Positions 1-6,987 of a DNA stretch of 64,000 nt are shown piece after piece; position 1 is the first letter of the stretch; every line of letters begins with the position of its first letter. The notes under the pieces are model-generated. The model worked only from the letters and a program-made list of their open reading frames with translations, was not told where the DNA came from and did no database searches. The stretch is from Aggregatibacter segnis. GTDB taxonomy: Bacteria > Pseudomonadota > Gammaproteobacteria > Enterobacterales > Pasteurellaceae. The stretch lies in assembly GCF_003130075.1 (NCBI RefSeq), contig NZ_NRCW01000001.1:62001-126000 (forward strand), given 5' to 3'. The position numbers and the translations under genes were made by a program.

Positions 1-174
1 AGTTACGATGTGGCAATTAAAGCCGGTGTAATGTGCCCGAATGAAGTTCGCCGCCGTGAAGGTTTACCGCCTTATGAGGGGGGAGAAGAATTTAGCCAAG
101 CATGGAAACAAACCGTAGAAGTAAAACGCGGTGATGAGCAAGAACCGGGGGCAAGCGATGGCAATCATGATTAA
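1..174 (+). CDS. Phage portal protein, C-terminal end (partial)
   Basis: Reading frame 1 is open from the window edge to a TAA at 172-174, giving 57 residues. The segment CPNEVRRREGLPPYEGGEEF is the typical tail of HK97-family portal proteins, which commonly carry an (M)TPNE-R-xEGLPP motif. The portal is the dodecameric ring at one capsid vertex through which DNA enters and to which the adaptor binds. The final Asp/Glu/Gly-rich residues are usual. It overlaps the adaptor start by 17 bases, so the two are likely co-translated. The rest lies to the left of the window. Confidence 0.82.
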   Translation, partial: SYDVAIKAGVMCPNEVRRREGLPPYEGGEEFSQAWKQTVEVKRGDEQEPGASDGNHD

Positions 175-514
175 GGCCGGAAAGTATAACAAGGTGATTA
201 CCTTACAAAAACGGGATTATGACAAAGAGCGAAACAGCACCCCATACGGAAACTCAAGACCAATTTGGAAGAATGTCGCCACCGTGCGCGCCAGTGTAGA
301 ACCGTTACAAGGGAGAGAATATTTTAGCGGCCCTTTTCAAATGGGTGAAAACATTATCCGCGTTCGCATTCGTTACCTTGAAGGCATTACAAACAAAATG
401 CGGATTAAATACGGTAAACGCCTATTTGATATTTATTCGGTTATTGACAGTATGGAATCTCACAGAGAGTTGCAGCTAATGTGTAAAGAGGGTGAAGCGT
501 ATGGCGAATATTGA
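158..514 (+). CDS. Phage head-tail adaptor (head closure) protein
   Basis: About 118 residues. The sequence looks like the phage head-tail joining family (SPP1 gp16 / HK97 gp7 type): an N-terminal KVITLQKR strand, a central WKNVATVRASVEPLQGREYF segment and a C-terminal region rich in beta strands. These proteins sit under the connector and close the head until a tail attaches. I chose ATG 158 because GGGGG lies six bases upstream; a GTG at 131 or ATG at 167 are alternatives. It overlaps the portal gene end and runs into the connector gene, with which it forms the head-completion pair a tail-less satellite needs in order to accept a helper tail. Confidence 0.78.
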   Translation: MAIMIKAGKYNKVITLQKRDYDKERNSTPYGNSRPIWKNVATVRASVEPLQGREYFSGPFQMGENIIRVRIRYLEGITNKMRIKYGKRLFDIYSVIDSMESHRELQLMCKEGEAYGEY

Positions 515-815
515 CTTAACCATTGATGAAATCAAAGCGCACTTAAATCTTGATCATGATTTAGATGATGAGTTACTGGAAGCCTATAAGGCAGCCACAT
601 TGGAAGTATGCCAAAAACATATTGGCAAAACCTTTGGGGAAGAAGAAACGGAAAAGACCATCCCTTTTACCCCGGCGATTAAGATTGGTTGCTTAATGTA
701 TATCGCCTATCTCTACACGAACCGAGAAGCCGTCACAGACTTAGCCAACCTTAAACCGGCACCAATGACGATTTCCGCATTGTGGGAAGTGTATAGAGAA
801 CCGTGCGCTTACTAA
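501..815 (+). CDS. Phage head-tail connector protein (gp6-like)
   Basis: About 104 residues, resembling the DNA-packaging/head-tail connector family (HK97 gp6 type): LTIDEIKAHLNLDHDLDDEL followed by helices and an alanine/tyrosine-rich centre. Such proteins form a ring below the portal. ATG 501 has GAGGG at suitable distance; the in-frame GTG at 492 is less likely. The start overlaps the adaptor gene by 14 bases, as expected for co-translated virion parts. It is followed 10 bases later by the HNH gene. No tail gene follows, which is the notable contextual point. Confidence 0.75.
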   Translation: MANIDLTIDEIKAHLNLDHDLDDELLEAYKAATLEVCQKHIGKTFGEEETEKTIPFTPAIKIGCLMYIAYLYTNREAVTDLANLKPAPMTISALWEVYREPCAY

Positions 816-825
816 GGGTATAGCT

Positions 826-1182
826 ATGCCTTATCAACCCTTAAGACGTTGTAGCTATCCCGGATGTAGAAACAAAGTAAAGTCCGGTAGATGCGAGGCG
901 CATAAGCCCAAGGACACCCGCCCAAGCAGTAGCGCCCGCGGTTACGACCACAAGTGGAGCAAATACCGCGAGCAATACTTAAAGCATCATCCCCTTTGTG
1001 TGATGTGCTTAGAGCAAGGCAAATATACTCCAGCAACAGTGATAGACCATATCAAGCCGGTAGAGAATGGGCAAGCCGATCCATTGTTTTGGGTAGCAAG
1101 CAATCATCAGCCTTTATGTCGTGATTGTCACAGCTATAAAACACGAGTGATAGACCAACGCGGATTTGGTGCGAAGAAGTGA
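826..1182 (+). CDS. Phage HNH endonuclease
   Basis: 118 residues. The N-terminal part has a zinc-ribbon-like cysteine pair (CSYPGC, then C and H at about 23-26); the C-terminal part has CVMC, then VIDHIKP (the HNH His-Asp-His strand) and LCRDCHSYKT, giving two further CxxC knuckles. Phage HNH proteins of this type lie beside terminase genes of cos-packaging phages and are needed with the large terminase for specific cos cleavage. AAGGG precedes the ATG. Its place directly before terS supports a cos mode of packaging. Genes of this kind are also hallmark neighbours of terS/terL in cf-PICIs. Confidence 0.9.
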   Translation: MPYQPLRRCSYPGCRNKVKSGRCEAHKPKDTRPSSSARGYDHKWSKYREQYLKHHPLCVMCLEQGKYTPATVIDHIKPVENGQADPLFWVASNHQPLCRDCHSYKTRVIDQRGFGAKK

Positions 1183-1394
1183 ACCGTTTCGATATCGCAA
1201 CAACTGAAGGATGTACATATGTACACAGTTGAGTTGTGGTGATATGACCATAACTGAGCTAACAAATTAAACGATTACAAAAAGACAATTTGAACAGGTG
1301 GGGGCAGTTTCAAAAAGAAAAGCAAAATCCTACGGAACCGCCCGCCCAATCAAATTTTTACGCAAAGTGATTTTTTAGAAAATAAGGAAAGTGA
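1183..1394. promoter_or_regulatory. Non-coding gap between HNH and terS with nested inverted repeats; candidate cos/packaging region
   Basis: This 212-base gap is unusually long for a packed packaging operon. It has a perfect 14-base palindrome TGTACATATGTACA (1212-1225) flanked by CAACTG (1201-1206) and CAGTTG (1226-1231). Further right, about 1300-1350, are a G-rich run (GGTGGGGGC) and a C-rich patch (CCGCCCGCCC) followed by an AT-rich block. cos sites of HNH-type phages commonly lie next to HNH/terS, so cosN/cosB is my inference. The RBS of terS (AAGGAAAG) sits at the right end. Confidence 0.45.
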
Positions 1395-1763
1395 ATGGGC
1401 AAACGAAAAAGTTATAAGACACCTGATTTCTTGGATGATATTGCTAAAAGCCAATGGAAAGCTCGCATTAAACAACTTTCAGAACGTGGTGATATTAAGT
1501 CGGAAGATTTAACAAACCTTGAAATTTATTGCGAAAACTACGCAATTTGGCGTCATTCTGTGGCGGATTTAGCCAAAAATGGCTTCATTATCGTAAATAG
1601 CCAAGGTACACAGTCACGCAATCCGGCACTTTCAGCGAAAGCCGATGCGGAAAAAGTGATGATCAAGATGTCCGCACTTTTGGGCTTTGACCCGGTGAGC
1701 CGCCGTAAAAATCCGGTAGAAACCGAAGATACGGATGCGCTTGATGGCATTTTGGCGATGTAG
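1395..1763 (+). CDS. terS: Terminase small subunit, P27 family
   Basis: 122 residues beginning MGKRKSYKTPDFLDDIAKSQ, with the family features: a basic N-terminus, WKARIKQLSERGDI, and the pattern LEIYCENYAIWRHSV, then FIIVNSQGTQSRNPALSAKA and a C-terminal MSALLGFDPVSRRK. P27-type small terminases recognise the packaging site and load the large subunit. In PICIs the satellite-encoded TerS is what directs satellite rather than helper DNA into heads. ATG 1395 has AAGGAAAG upstream. The gene ends six bases before terL. I see no truncation. Confidence 0.9.
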   Translation: MGKRKSYKTPDFLDDIAKSQWKARIKQLSERGDIKSEDLTNLEIYCENYAIWRHSVADLAKNGFIIVNSQGTQSRNPALSAKADAEKVMIKMSALLGFDPVSRRKNPVETEDTDALDGILAM

Positions 1764-1769
1764 GCAAAT

Positions 1770-3437
1770 ATGGCAATCTGGAACGAGTACGCGGAGAAAG
1801 TTCAATCAGGTGAAATCATGGCTTGTCGTAAGATAAAACAAGCCGTAGCACGTTATTTTGACGATTTAGCGAACCCCGCTTATTTCTTTGATGAAAGTGC
1901 GGTAAATAAATTCTTGGCTTTTTCCCGCCTATGCCCGCACGTTAAGGGGCATTTACGCGGGCAACCAATCGAGCTTTCAGACTGGCAGACGTTTCTATTC
2001 GCTAATCTGTTAGGCTTTAAGCGCACTGATACCGGCTTGAGGAAATATCGTTCCGCTTATATCCAAGTGGCGCGGAAAAATGCCAAGTCCACCGTGGCCG
2101 CCGTGTTGGCTAATTGGTTCCTACTGATGGAATCGGGCCAACAAGATATTTACACAGCAGCCGTAAGCCGAGACCAAGCCCGCATTGTGTTTGATGATGC
2201 GCGTCAAATGTGCCTACTCTCCCCGCCTTTGCGCAAACGGCTCAATATTCAGCAGCATAAACTGATTAATCCGAAATCAAATAGCTTAATGCGCCCGTTA
2301 GCGGCTAAATCCTCAACCATTGAGGGAACTAACCCAAGTCTGGCCATTGTGGACGAATATCACCTACACACCGATAACAGCGTTTACAGCGCATTAGAAC
2401 TAGGGCAAGGCGCACGCCCTGAAGGTTTACTGTTTGCCATTACCACCGCGGGAAGTAACGTTATTTCCGCTTGTAAACAGCACTATGACTATTGCGCACA
2501 AATACTGGAAGGCAACGAACAAAACGACAGCCTATTTGTACTGATTTTTGAATTAGACGAAGAAAGCGAAATTGATAATCCGAAAAACTGGATAAAAGCC
2601 AATCCGAATATCGGTAAATCCATTCCTTACCTTGATTTTGAAAACACGATCAAGAAAGCCCGAGGGATTCCTTCCGAGTGGGTGGAAATGCTCACCAAGC
2701 GTTTTAATGTTTGGTGCCAAGGAACGACACCATGGCTAGGCGAAGGCAATTGGGCGCAGTGCGCACGAGATTACACCGAAAAAGACCTACTTCACCAAGA
2801 TTGCTATTTAGGCTTGGATTTATCTAGCACCAACGACTTAACAAGCCTTTGTTACACCTTCCCACAAGGGAAAAAAGTGCGGTTGATTACCCGGCATTAT
2901 ATTCCTGAATTTCAGCTTAACAACGTGGCCAACAAGAATCGAGCAATCTATCGAAACTGGGTGCGCCAAGGGTGGCTTATTGCCACAGAGGGCGACTGTA
3001 TCGACTATGACAAAATCCGCGATGATATTTTAAAAGACGCAGAAAACTTCAATATCAAAGTGATTGGCTTTGATGTTTGGAACGCCACGCATTTACGCAC
3101 GCAATTACAGGCAGCAGGTTTGGAAGTAGAACCATTCCCGCAAACCTACCAAAGATTTAGCCCGGTGGCCAAAAGTGCGGAAGTATTGATAAATCGCCAA
3201 GTGATAGAACACCACGGCGATCCGGTGCTTTCGTGGGCATTATCCAACGTTGTGATGGAAACCGATGCGAACGCCAACATAAAACCAAACAAGAAAAAGG
3301 CCGCAAACAAAATCGATCCGGCAGTGGCTTTCTTGATGTCATTCGGCACTTATCAACTTGAATATGGCGATCTGATTTTTGAGTTATCGGAAGAACACAA
3401 ACAGGCATTGGAACAATTTAACGGGATTGATTTATGA
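1770..3437 (+). CDS. terL: Terminase large subunit (HK97 / Terminase_1 type)
   Basis: 555 residues, the family's usual length. The N-terminal ATPase has a Walker A-like ARKNAKST at residues 101-108 and Walker B LAIVDEYH at 191-198, with a SSTIEGTNPS motif just before it. The C-terminal half carries the RNase H-fold nuclease, starting around GLDLSSTNDL and continuing to the IDPAVAFLMSFGT segment near the end. TerL pumps DNA through the portal and cuts it. It appears intact. Two uptake sequences lie in the gene (near 1895 and 2873). Its stop overlaps the next gene by ATGA. Confidence 0.95.
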   Translation: MAIWNEYAEKVQSGEIMACRKIKQAVARYFDDLANPAYFFDESAVNKFLAFSRLCPHVKGHLRGQPIELSDWQTFLFANLLGFKRTDTGLRKYRSAYIQVARKNAKSTVAAVLANWFLLMESGQQDIYTAAVSRDQARIVFDDARQMCLLSPPLRKRLNIQQHKLINPKSNSLMRPLAAKSSTIEGTNPSLAIVDEYHLHTDNSVYSALELGQGARPEGLLFAITTAGSNVISACKQHYDYCAQILEGNEQNDSLFVLIFELDEESEIDNPKNWIKANPNIGKSIPYLDFENTIKKARGIPSEWVEMLTKRFNVWCQGTTPWLGEGNWAQCARDYTEKDLLHQDCYLGLDLSSTNDLTSLCYTFPQGKKVRLITRHYIPEFQLNNVANKNRAIYRNWVRQGWLIATEGDCIDYDKIRDDILKDAENFNIKVIGFDVWNATHLRTQLQAAGLEVEPFPQTYQRFSPVAKSAEVLINRQVIEHHGDPVLSWALSNVVMETDANANIKPNKKKAANKIDPAVAFLMSFGTYQLEYGDLIFELSEEHKQALEQFNGIDL

Positions 3438-3721
3438 GATGTAAACAAGCAAAGCAAAATTTACTTCTTTCAGCGGTGAATCACTATAAAAAATCGACCG
3501 CACTTTTTACCTTTGTCAGCCTTTATGATGATGAAGAACCCTATCCAATCAGTGAAGTTATTCACGCATTAAAATGTAAATGTAATGCAGCCAAGCGAGA
3601 AATAGACAGCCGACCAAATAGCCCGAATATAGACGCGCTAGAAACGATTTACTTTATTGCCAAGAAACAGCTTGATGCCATGCTAAAACAGCAAAAAAGA
3701 ATCAATGCCGGTAAGCGATGA
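3434..3721 (+). CDS. Small hypothetical protein coupled to terL
   Basis: 95 residues, start ATG overlapping the terL stop (ATGA), so likely translationally coupled. It is basic and predicted helical, with no signal peptide or membrane segment and no motif I recognise. An inverted uptake sequence (ACCGCACTTT) is embedded near 3500 and encodes part of the protein. Position after terL suggests a packaging or satellite accessory role, but that is inference only. It is the last gene of the tight packaging operon: a 90-base AT-rich gap follows. Confidence 0.6.
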   Translation: MRCKQAKQNLLLSAVNHYKKSTALFTFVSLYDDEEPYPISEVIHALKCKCNAAKREIDSRPNSPNIDALETIYFIAKKQLDAMLKQQKRINAGKR

Positions 3722-3811
3722 AGAATAAAATATTTCCCTTACACTATTGAATCTTTTCTCCTTTGTTACTATGTTATTTATTATAATAATCAGTAAAAAT
3801 AAGGGGGAACT

Positions 3812-4183
3812 ATGGGTCTGATACTAGTTGCAATAAAGTGTATGGTTGCTGCTTTTTTTGTCGTATTAGCAATAGTTACCTTTCAAGACTGGTGGTTTAT
3901 TGTGGCCTTTGGTTTAGCCGGCGGGCTTTCATTTACTATCGGTTGGCTTATTTACGATGAATATAAGCGCCGGAAAGAAAATAAACGGTTGGTGGACGAG
4001 CGAGAAAAAAGAAAGAATAGTTGGGTAGAACATGAAATTAATCGTCCGATTATTCAAAAGACTTTACAGAAGCAGAAAGAAAATAAGCCATTTATCACCG
4101 GCACGATAAACTGGATAGACGGCAACACCGGTAAAGAAACTACACTTTCTAATATTTCTGTGACCATAAAAGCTAAGGACTAA
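3812..4183 (+). CDS. Hypothetical membrane protein of the satellite
   Basis: 123 residues: two hydrophobic segments (about 2-24 and 28-50) separated by a short turn, then a strongly charged, probably cytoplasmic coiled stretch (YKRRKENKRLVDEREKRK) and a polar C-terminus. Good RBS AAGGGGGAAC before ATG 3812. It has its own AT-rich upstream gap, so it may be transcribed separately from the packaging genes. Small two-helix membrane proteins in satellites and prophages are often superinfection or exclusion factors; nothing in the sequence proves that here. I do not recognise the family. Confidence 0.6.
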   Translation: MGLILVAIKCMVAAFFVVLAIVTFQDWWFIVAFGLAGGLSFTIGWLIYDEYKRRKENKRLVDEREKRKNSWVEHEINRPIIQKTLQKQKENKPFITGTINWIDGNTGKETTLSNISVTIKAKD

Positions 4184-4184
4184 C

Positions 4185-4370
4185 ATGGAAAATAAAGAAT
4201 ATCTACTAAGTTTTTTTGTAATAGACAATAATGGGAATGAAATTGATAGCGGCATTATATCCATAGATGCATTAGATGAAAGAGACGCTAGAACTAAATC
4301 TATGATATTTCTACAAAAAAGATATAAAGGAAATCGATGGGAAATAGAATCTATTACATTAGCTAAATAA
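4185..4370 (+). CDS. Small hypothetical protein
   Basis: 61 residues, starting one base after the stop of the two-helix membrane protein; likely co-translated. The sequence begins MENKEYLLSFFVIDNNGNEI and looks like a small alpha/beta fold with alternating hydrophobic strands; no catalytic motif, signal or membrane segment. AT-rich relative to the packaging genes. The pairing with the membrane protein suggests a two-gene unit, function unknown. Confidence 0.5.
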   Translation: MENKEYLLSFFVIDNNGNEIDSGIISIDALDERDARTKSMIFLQKRYKGNRWEIESITLAK

Positions 4371-4378
4371 CCAAATAA

Positions 4379-4431
4379 AGCGCATCTAGGCTGATCCCCG
4401 AAAGCAAGAAACCTTATCTTGTTGATGCGCT
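4379..4431 (+). other. Structured element before an unknown AT-rich gene; possible small RNA or leader
   Basis: An 8-base perfect outer stem AGCGCATC (4379-4386) / GATGCGCT (4424-4431) encloses a second hairpin CAAGA (4405-4409) / TCTTG (4417-4421) with a 7-base loop, plus an 18-base unpaired arm. It lies in the only gap between genes at 4371-4465 and just upstream of the AT-rich gene at 4466. No U-run follows, so it is not a simple terminator. It could be a leader structure, a small RNA or a protein-binding site. By-eye folding only. Confidence 0.4.
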
Positions 4432-4465
4432 CTTACCAATAAGGATGAATGCGAAAGGGGCGTTT

Positions 4466-5278
4466 ATGTTAGATCTATCTTCTATTCAAGACGACTATTT
4501 GAAAGAATATTTATCACTCGAACATTTAAGAGCTTTCATTTATAAATCAAAATTAGATAAAGGCAAAACGAAAGGAATTAATGAAGAGAATTTCTATGGA
4601 GTAACTTGCGCCCAAGATGTTTTAGCTTTATTTAAAAGAGAAGAAGGCAGAAATAATATTCCAAGATGCTATTTATTGCATCCGATAACTAAATCATTAG
4701 ATAAAGTCGAATACTCTCATTTAATATCTTATTTGGAATATTTAGTTTATACGCAGATTGACACTACTTCTTTCAGATATAACCCTGATGCTATGACTGC
4801 ATACGAGATTTCCTGTGAAAATGAAAGTATAAAATTTGACAATAAAGAGTTCTACTTTCGCAGAGATGAGATAGAAAATATGATAGGAGCAAAAATCCCT
4901 CACATAGAAAATCTATCTGATGTGGAAAATGTTGATTTAATCCCACTTCAAAAGGAAAAAGCTGAATCAGTGCCAGAATTAAACCAAGAAATAGAAAGAT
5001 TAAAATCCGAGTTAGAGGAAAAGCAAAAGATAATAGACTCTCTTAGTTTAACAAACCAAAGCGGCCGAATAAGTTCTCCACAAAAGCAACTGTTCGCTTT
5101 ATTGGTTAAAAAATGTTATCCAAAACTTGATAGCAGAAATAAGTTATTTGATGTTATTAACGCAGATCTAAAAGATTCAGAAATTAGAAATACCGATATT
5201 TCTGCTGATACTTTTTACAAGTTAATTGATGAATCAAACGACATTATAAAAGCAATTTTCCCACCTAAAAAATCATAG
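4466..5278 (+). CDS. Unknown AT-rich cargo protein with coiled coil
   Basis: About 270 residues. ATG 4466 is preferred because AAGGGG lies five bases upstream; ATG 4445 is in frame. The N-terminal half is acidic and contains cysteines without a clear metal motif. The centre, VPELNQEIERLKSELEEKQK, is a coiled coil. The C-terminal 80 residues form a predicted helical domain (PQKQLFALLVKKCYPKL and onward). Codon use is much more AT-rich than terL, and the gene stands alone between a structured element and a terminator, the layout of a swappable cargo gene. I do not recognise it; a defence or phage-interference role is a guess. Confidence 0.55.
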   Translation: MLDLSSIQDDYLKEYLSLEHLRAFIYKSKLDKGKTKGINEENFYGVTCAQDVLALFKREEGRNNIPRCYLLHPITKSLDKVEYSHLISYLEYLVYTQIDTTSFRYNPDAMTAYEISCENESIKFDNKEFYFRRDEIENMIGAKIPHIENLSDVENVDLIPLQKEKAESVPELNQEIERLKSELEEKQKIIDSLSLTNQSGRISSPQKQLFALLVKKCYPKLDSRNKLFDVINADLKDSEIRNTDISADTFYKLIDESNDIIKAIFPPKKS

Positions 5279-5286
5279 TTTCCTAT

Positions 5287-5322
5287 AAAAGCCTCTTAGT
5301 CTTTCGATTTAAGGGGCTTTTT
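5287..5322 (+). terminator. Intrinsic terminator after the unknown cargo gene
   Basis: Stem AAAAGCCTCTTA / TAAGGGGCTTTT with one T-G wobble, ending in a T run, nine bases after the stop of the gene at 4466-5278. It separates the cargo unit from the alpA region. The sequence CTTTCGATTTAAG in the loop is repeated directly after the terminator. Confidence 0.75.
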
Positions 5323-5400
5323 CTTTCGATTTAAGCAATCATTTCTTATTAGGAAGTTAAGTCTTTGAATTAAAAGTGTTTTATTCATAACATCCCTATC

Positions 5401-5434
5401 GTTCGAACAACTCAACGGAATAGGACGCTATTCC
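5401..5434. promoter_or_regulatory. Palindromes upstream of alpA, candidate operators
   Basis: GTTCGAAC (5401-5408) is a perfect 8-base palindrome, and GGAATAG (5417-5423) with CTATTCC (5428-5434) is a 7-base inverted repeat with a 4-base spacer. Both lie 31-64 bases before the alpA start in an otherwise gene-free 186-base gap. That is where the regulatory promoter should be, so I infer operator function. The binding protein is unknown. Confidence 0.4.
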
Positions 5435-5464
5435 ACATAGTTAAACTAACGAGAGGTATTTTTT

Positions 5465-5668
5465 ATGAGCCAATCTCAAACCCAATCTAAAAAGCTTATC
5501 ACCGGTGCCGAAGTCACTGTAATGATCGGCTTTGGCCGCACCAAACTCAATGAGCTTGTAAGAGCTAAACAATTCCCACAACCAATCCGCTTTTCACAAA
5601 ACTTTGTCCGTTGGGACTTAGAAGAAGTGAATGCGTGGATTGAAGAACAAAAAGCCGCACGCGTTTAA
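5465..5668 (+). CDS. alpA: AlpA-family transcriptional regulator
   Basis: 67 residues, the normal size. It shows the MerR-like winged helix pattern of AlpA: KLITGAEVTVMIGFGRTKLN, then FPQPIRFSQNFVRWDLEEVN and the terminal AWIEEQKAARV. AlpA proteins regulate integrase/excision and, in PICIs of Gram-negative bacteria, are the marker regulator of the island, placed at the head of the replication operon as here. GAGAGG upstream gives a good RBS. It probably controls the rightward operon that starts here. Candidate operators lie just upstream. Confidence 0.92.
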   Translation: MSQSQTQSKKLITGAEVTVMIGFGRTKLNELVRAKQFPQPIRFSQNFVRWDLEEVNAWIEEQKAARV

Positions 5669-5679
5669 GGTGATGGAAG

Positions 5680-5991
5680 ATGAACGAAGCAAGAAAACCA
5701 ACGCAATTCTTAAAAGTGTTACACCGCTTAATTCTTTCTAGTATTAGCGGCATTGATGGTTATTCAATGGGCATGACGTCAGCGCGTAACTATATCAGTG
5801 AACTTGAACGCAATCATTTAACCGGCAAAGTGAAACGTACAACGGAAAAGACTGCAGATGGAATGGGGCAATATTACCGCTATGAAATCTCAGATGCCGA
5901 ACAGTTAAAACAGGTGATTGCCATTTACAAGGCTAAGGGAGGTGAGCTTACTACGCATGAAGAACAGCAAGCCTACTTTCGATTCCGTTAA
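5680..5991 (+). CDS. Hypothetical satellite regulator (winged-helix-like)
   Basis: 103 residues, 11 bases after alpA with AAGGTG as RBS. The order of elements (helix with LKVLHRLIL, a segment SMGMTSARNYISELER, then KVKRTTEKTADGMGQYYRYEI and a C-terminal helix) resembles small winged-helix DNA-binding proteins, the TSARNYISELER stretch being the likely recognition helix. I have seen proteins of this sort next to alpA in Pasteurellaceae prophages and satellites but cannot name a family. Function, probably transcription control, is inferred. Confidence 0.6.
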   Translation: MNEARKPTQFLKVLHRLILSSISGIDGYSMGMTSARNYISELERNHLTGKVKRTTEKTADGMGQYYRYEISDAEQLKQVIAIYKAKGGELTTHEEQQAYFRFR

Positions 5992-6118
5992 AAGAAAAAC
6001 GCCGCAAGGCTCAACCCAAGCGGCGCATTTCCCTACCTTAAGAATCGCTCAGAAGGTAGATAACCTAAATTACATGAGAGCGGAAACTGCGGAACACACT
6101 TTGAACGCTAATGAATGA
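5957..6118 (+). CDS. Small ORF resembling the N-terminal leader of Ash/Icd-like proteins
   Basis: ATG 5957 (AGGTGAG upstream) encodes 53 residues, ending HTLNANE. It overlaps the end of the preceding gene and ends in TGA at 6116-6118, overlapping an ATG at 6115 in another frame (ATGA). From memory, the pattern KRKTPQGSTQAAHFPTLRIA is the common start of Ash/Icd-like and antirepressor proteins in Pasteurellaceae prophages, where it is usually fused to the downstream part. Here it is out of frame. It could be a separate leader peptide, a coupled ORF, or the front half of a frameshifted gene. An inverted repeat GCCGC/GCGGC near 6001-6025 lies inside it. Confidence 0.5.
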   Translation: MKNSKPTFDSVKRKTPQGSTQAAHFPTLRIAQKVDNLNYMRAETAEHTLNANE

Positions 6119-6189
6119 TTTTAGCGACCATGAGCCAAACACAAAGCACACGCCACGTTTCCCGATCTAAATCCATAAAAGGAATTAAT

Positions 6190-6762
6190 ATGAATTTAAA
6201 TCACGTTAATTATAAACAATATGAAAATAATTACAATGCATTTCACTTTACAAAGTGCGGTCAAATTTGCGACTATGTTCGCGCCTTAGCAAAATCTAAG
6301 GCCAGCCGTGAGAAGCTGAACTATTTACAATTGGCGAACGATAGCACGCCTTTTAACCGTGCTTTTTTTGTTCGTAACATTCGCACACCTAAAGAATATG
6401 CGGATTTTGTTTTTAATCTAAATCCGATCATTCTCTCAATGGTAGAGCGTAATGGGCCGTCTTTGACGGGCTGCTTTCCAATTGTAGCAGTTTCTCACCC
6501 TGTTACGTTCTACCGCCCGACCGTGAGAAGTCTAGCGGTAGATTCTGAAAACTTACAATTGGAATCTACGCAAATGTATCAATTCATTTTTGCGGCTATT
6601 CGCCGTACCGATCTAACCAATCACATTCAAAAAATCCGCATCACCGCTGACACAGAACAAGCCGCGCGCGCCCAATTCGCCCGTGATTTTGTTCTTGTAC
6701 TTACCGGCAAAATCAATCTTCAAAACGCTGTGAAAAACGACCGCACTTTTATCAAGGGGTGA
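6190..6762 (+). CDS. Ash / Icd-like (host cell division inhibitor-like) protein
   Basis: 190 residues from ATG 6190, which has AAAAGGAATT upstream; the frame is open from ATG 6115. The C-terminal part (about residues 118-165) has FIFAAIRR, then IRITADTEQAARAQFARDFV and VLTGKINL, the signature of the Ash / Icd-like family found in P4-like satellites and prophages (TADSEQAAR-x-xLARDYV). The N-terminal two thirds is not recognisable to me. In P4 such genes lie in the operon controlled from the alpA side. The in-frame stretch before 6190 (SRSKSIKG) looks like the usual linker of the longer fused form, hinting at a frameshift near 6115. Two uptake sequences lie in the gene. Confidence 0.65.
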   Translation: MNLNHVNYKQYENNYNAFHFTKCGQICDYVRALAKSKASREKLNYLQLANDSTPFNRAFFVRNIRTPKEYADFVFNLNPIILSMVERNGPSLTGCFPIVAVSHPVTFYRPTVRSLAVDSENLQLESTQMYQFIFAAIRRTDLTNHIQKIRITADTEQAARAQFARDFVLVLTGKINLQNAVKNDRTFIKG

Positions 6763-6765
6763 GCT

Positions 6766-6987
6766 ATGCGCAATCTTAATAAAGAAAAAATCACTCTTGA
6801 AAAATGGCAATTAGAAGGGCTTTTAGAGAAAGTCCATCAGCTTTCATCATTGCTATTGGCTTTATCTGAAACCGACTATTCAAAATTAAATGAATGTGAA
6901 ATTCAGGCGGCAATAGTCGCTGCATTTAGAGTAAGTGAAAGCAATTATTCGGCTTTGAATAAATTATTGGAGGGCGAAGATGACTAA
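6766..6987 (+). CDS. Small hypothetical protein of the replication operon
   Basis: 73 residues, three bases after the Ash-like gene, with AAGGGGTGAG as RBS. Acidic, helical, leucine-rich (LEGLLEKVHQLSSLLLALSE), no membrane segment or known motif. It overlaps the next gene by eight bases, so it belongs to a tightly packed operon running to the helicase. I do not recognise the family. Confidence 0.6.
   Translation: MRNLNKEKITLEKWQLEGLLEKVHQLSSLLLALSETDYSKLNECEIQAAIVAAFRVSESNYSALNKLLEGEDD

Noticed and set aside
3746-3774. Sigma-70 promoter before the 3812 gene
   Set aside because: TTGAAT and TATGTT are 17 bases apart but both weak in an AT-rich gap, so not supported enough to list.
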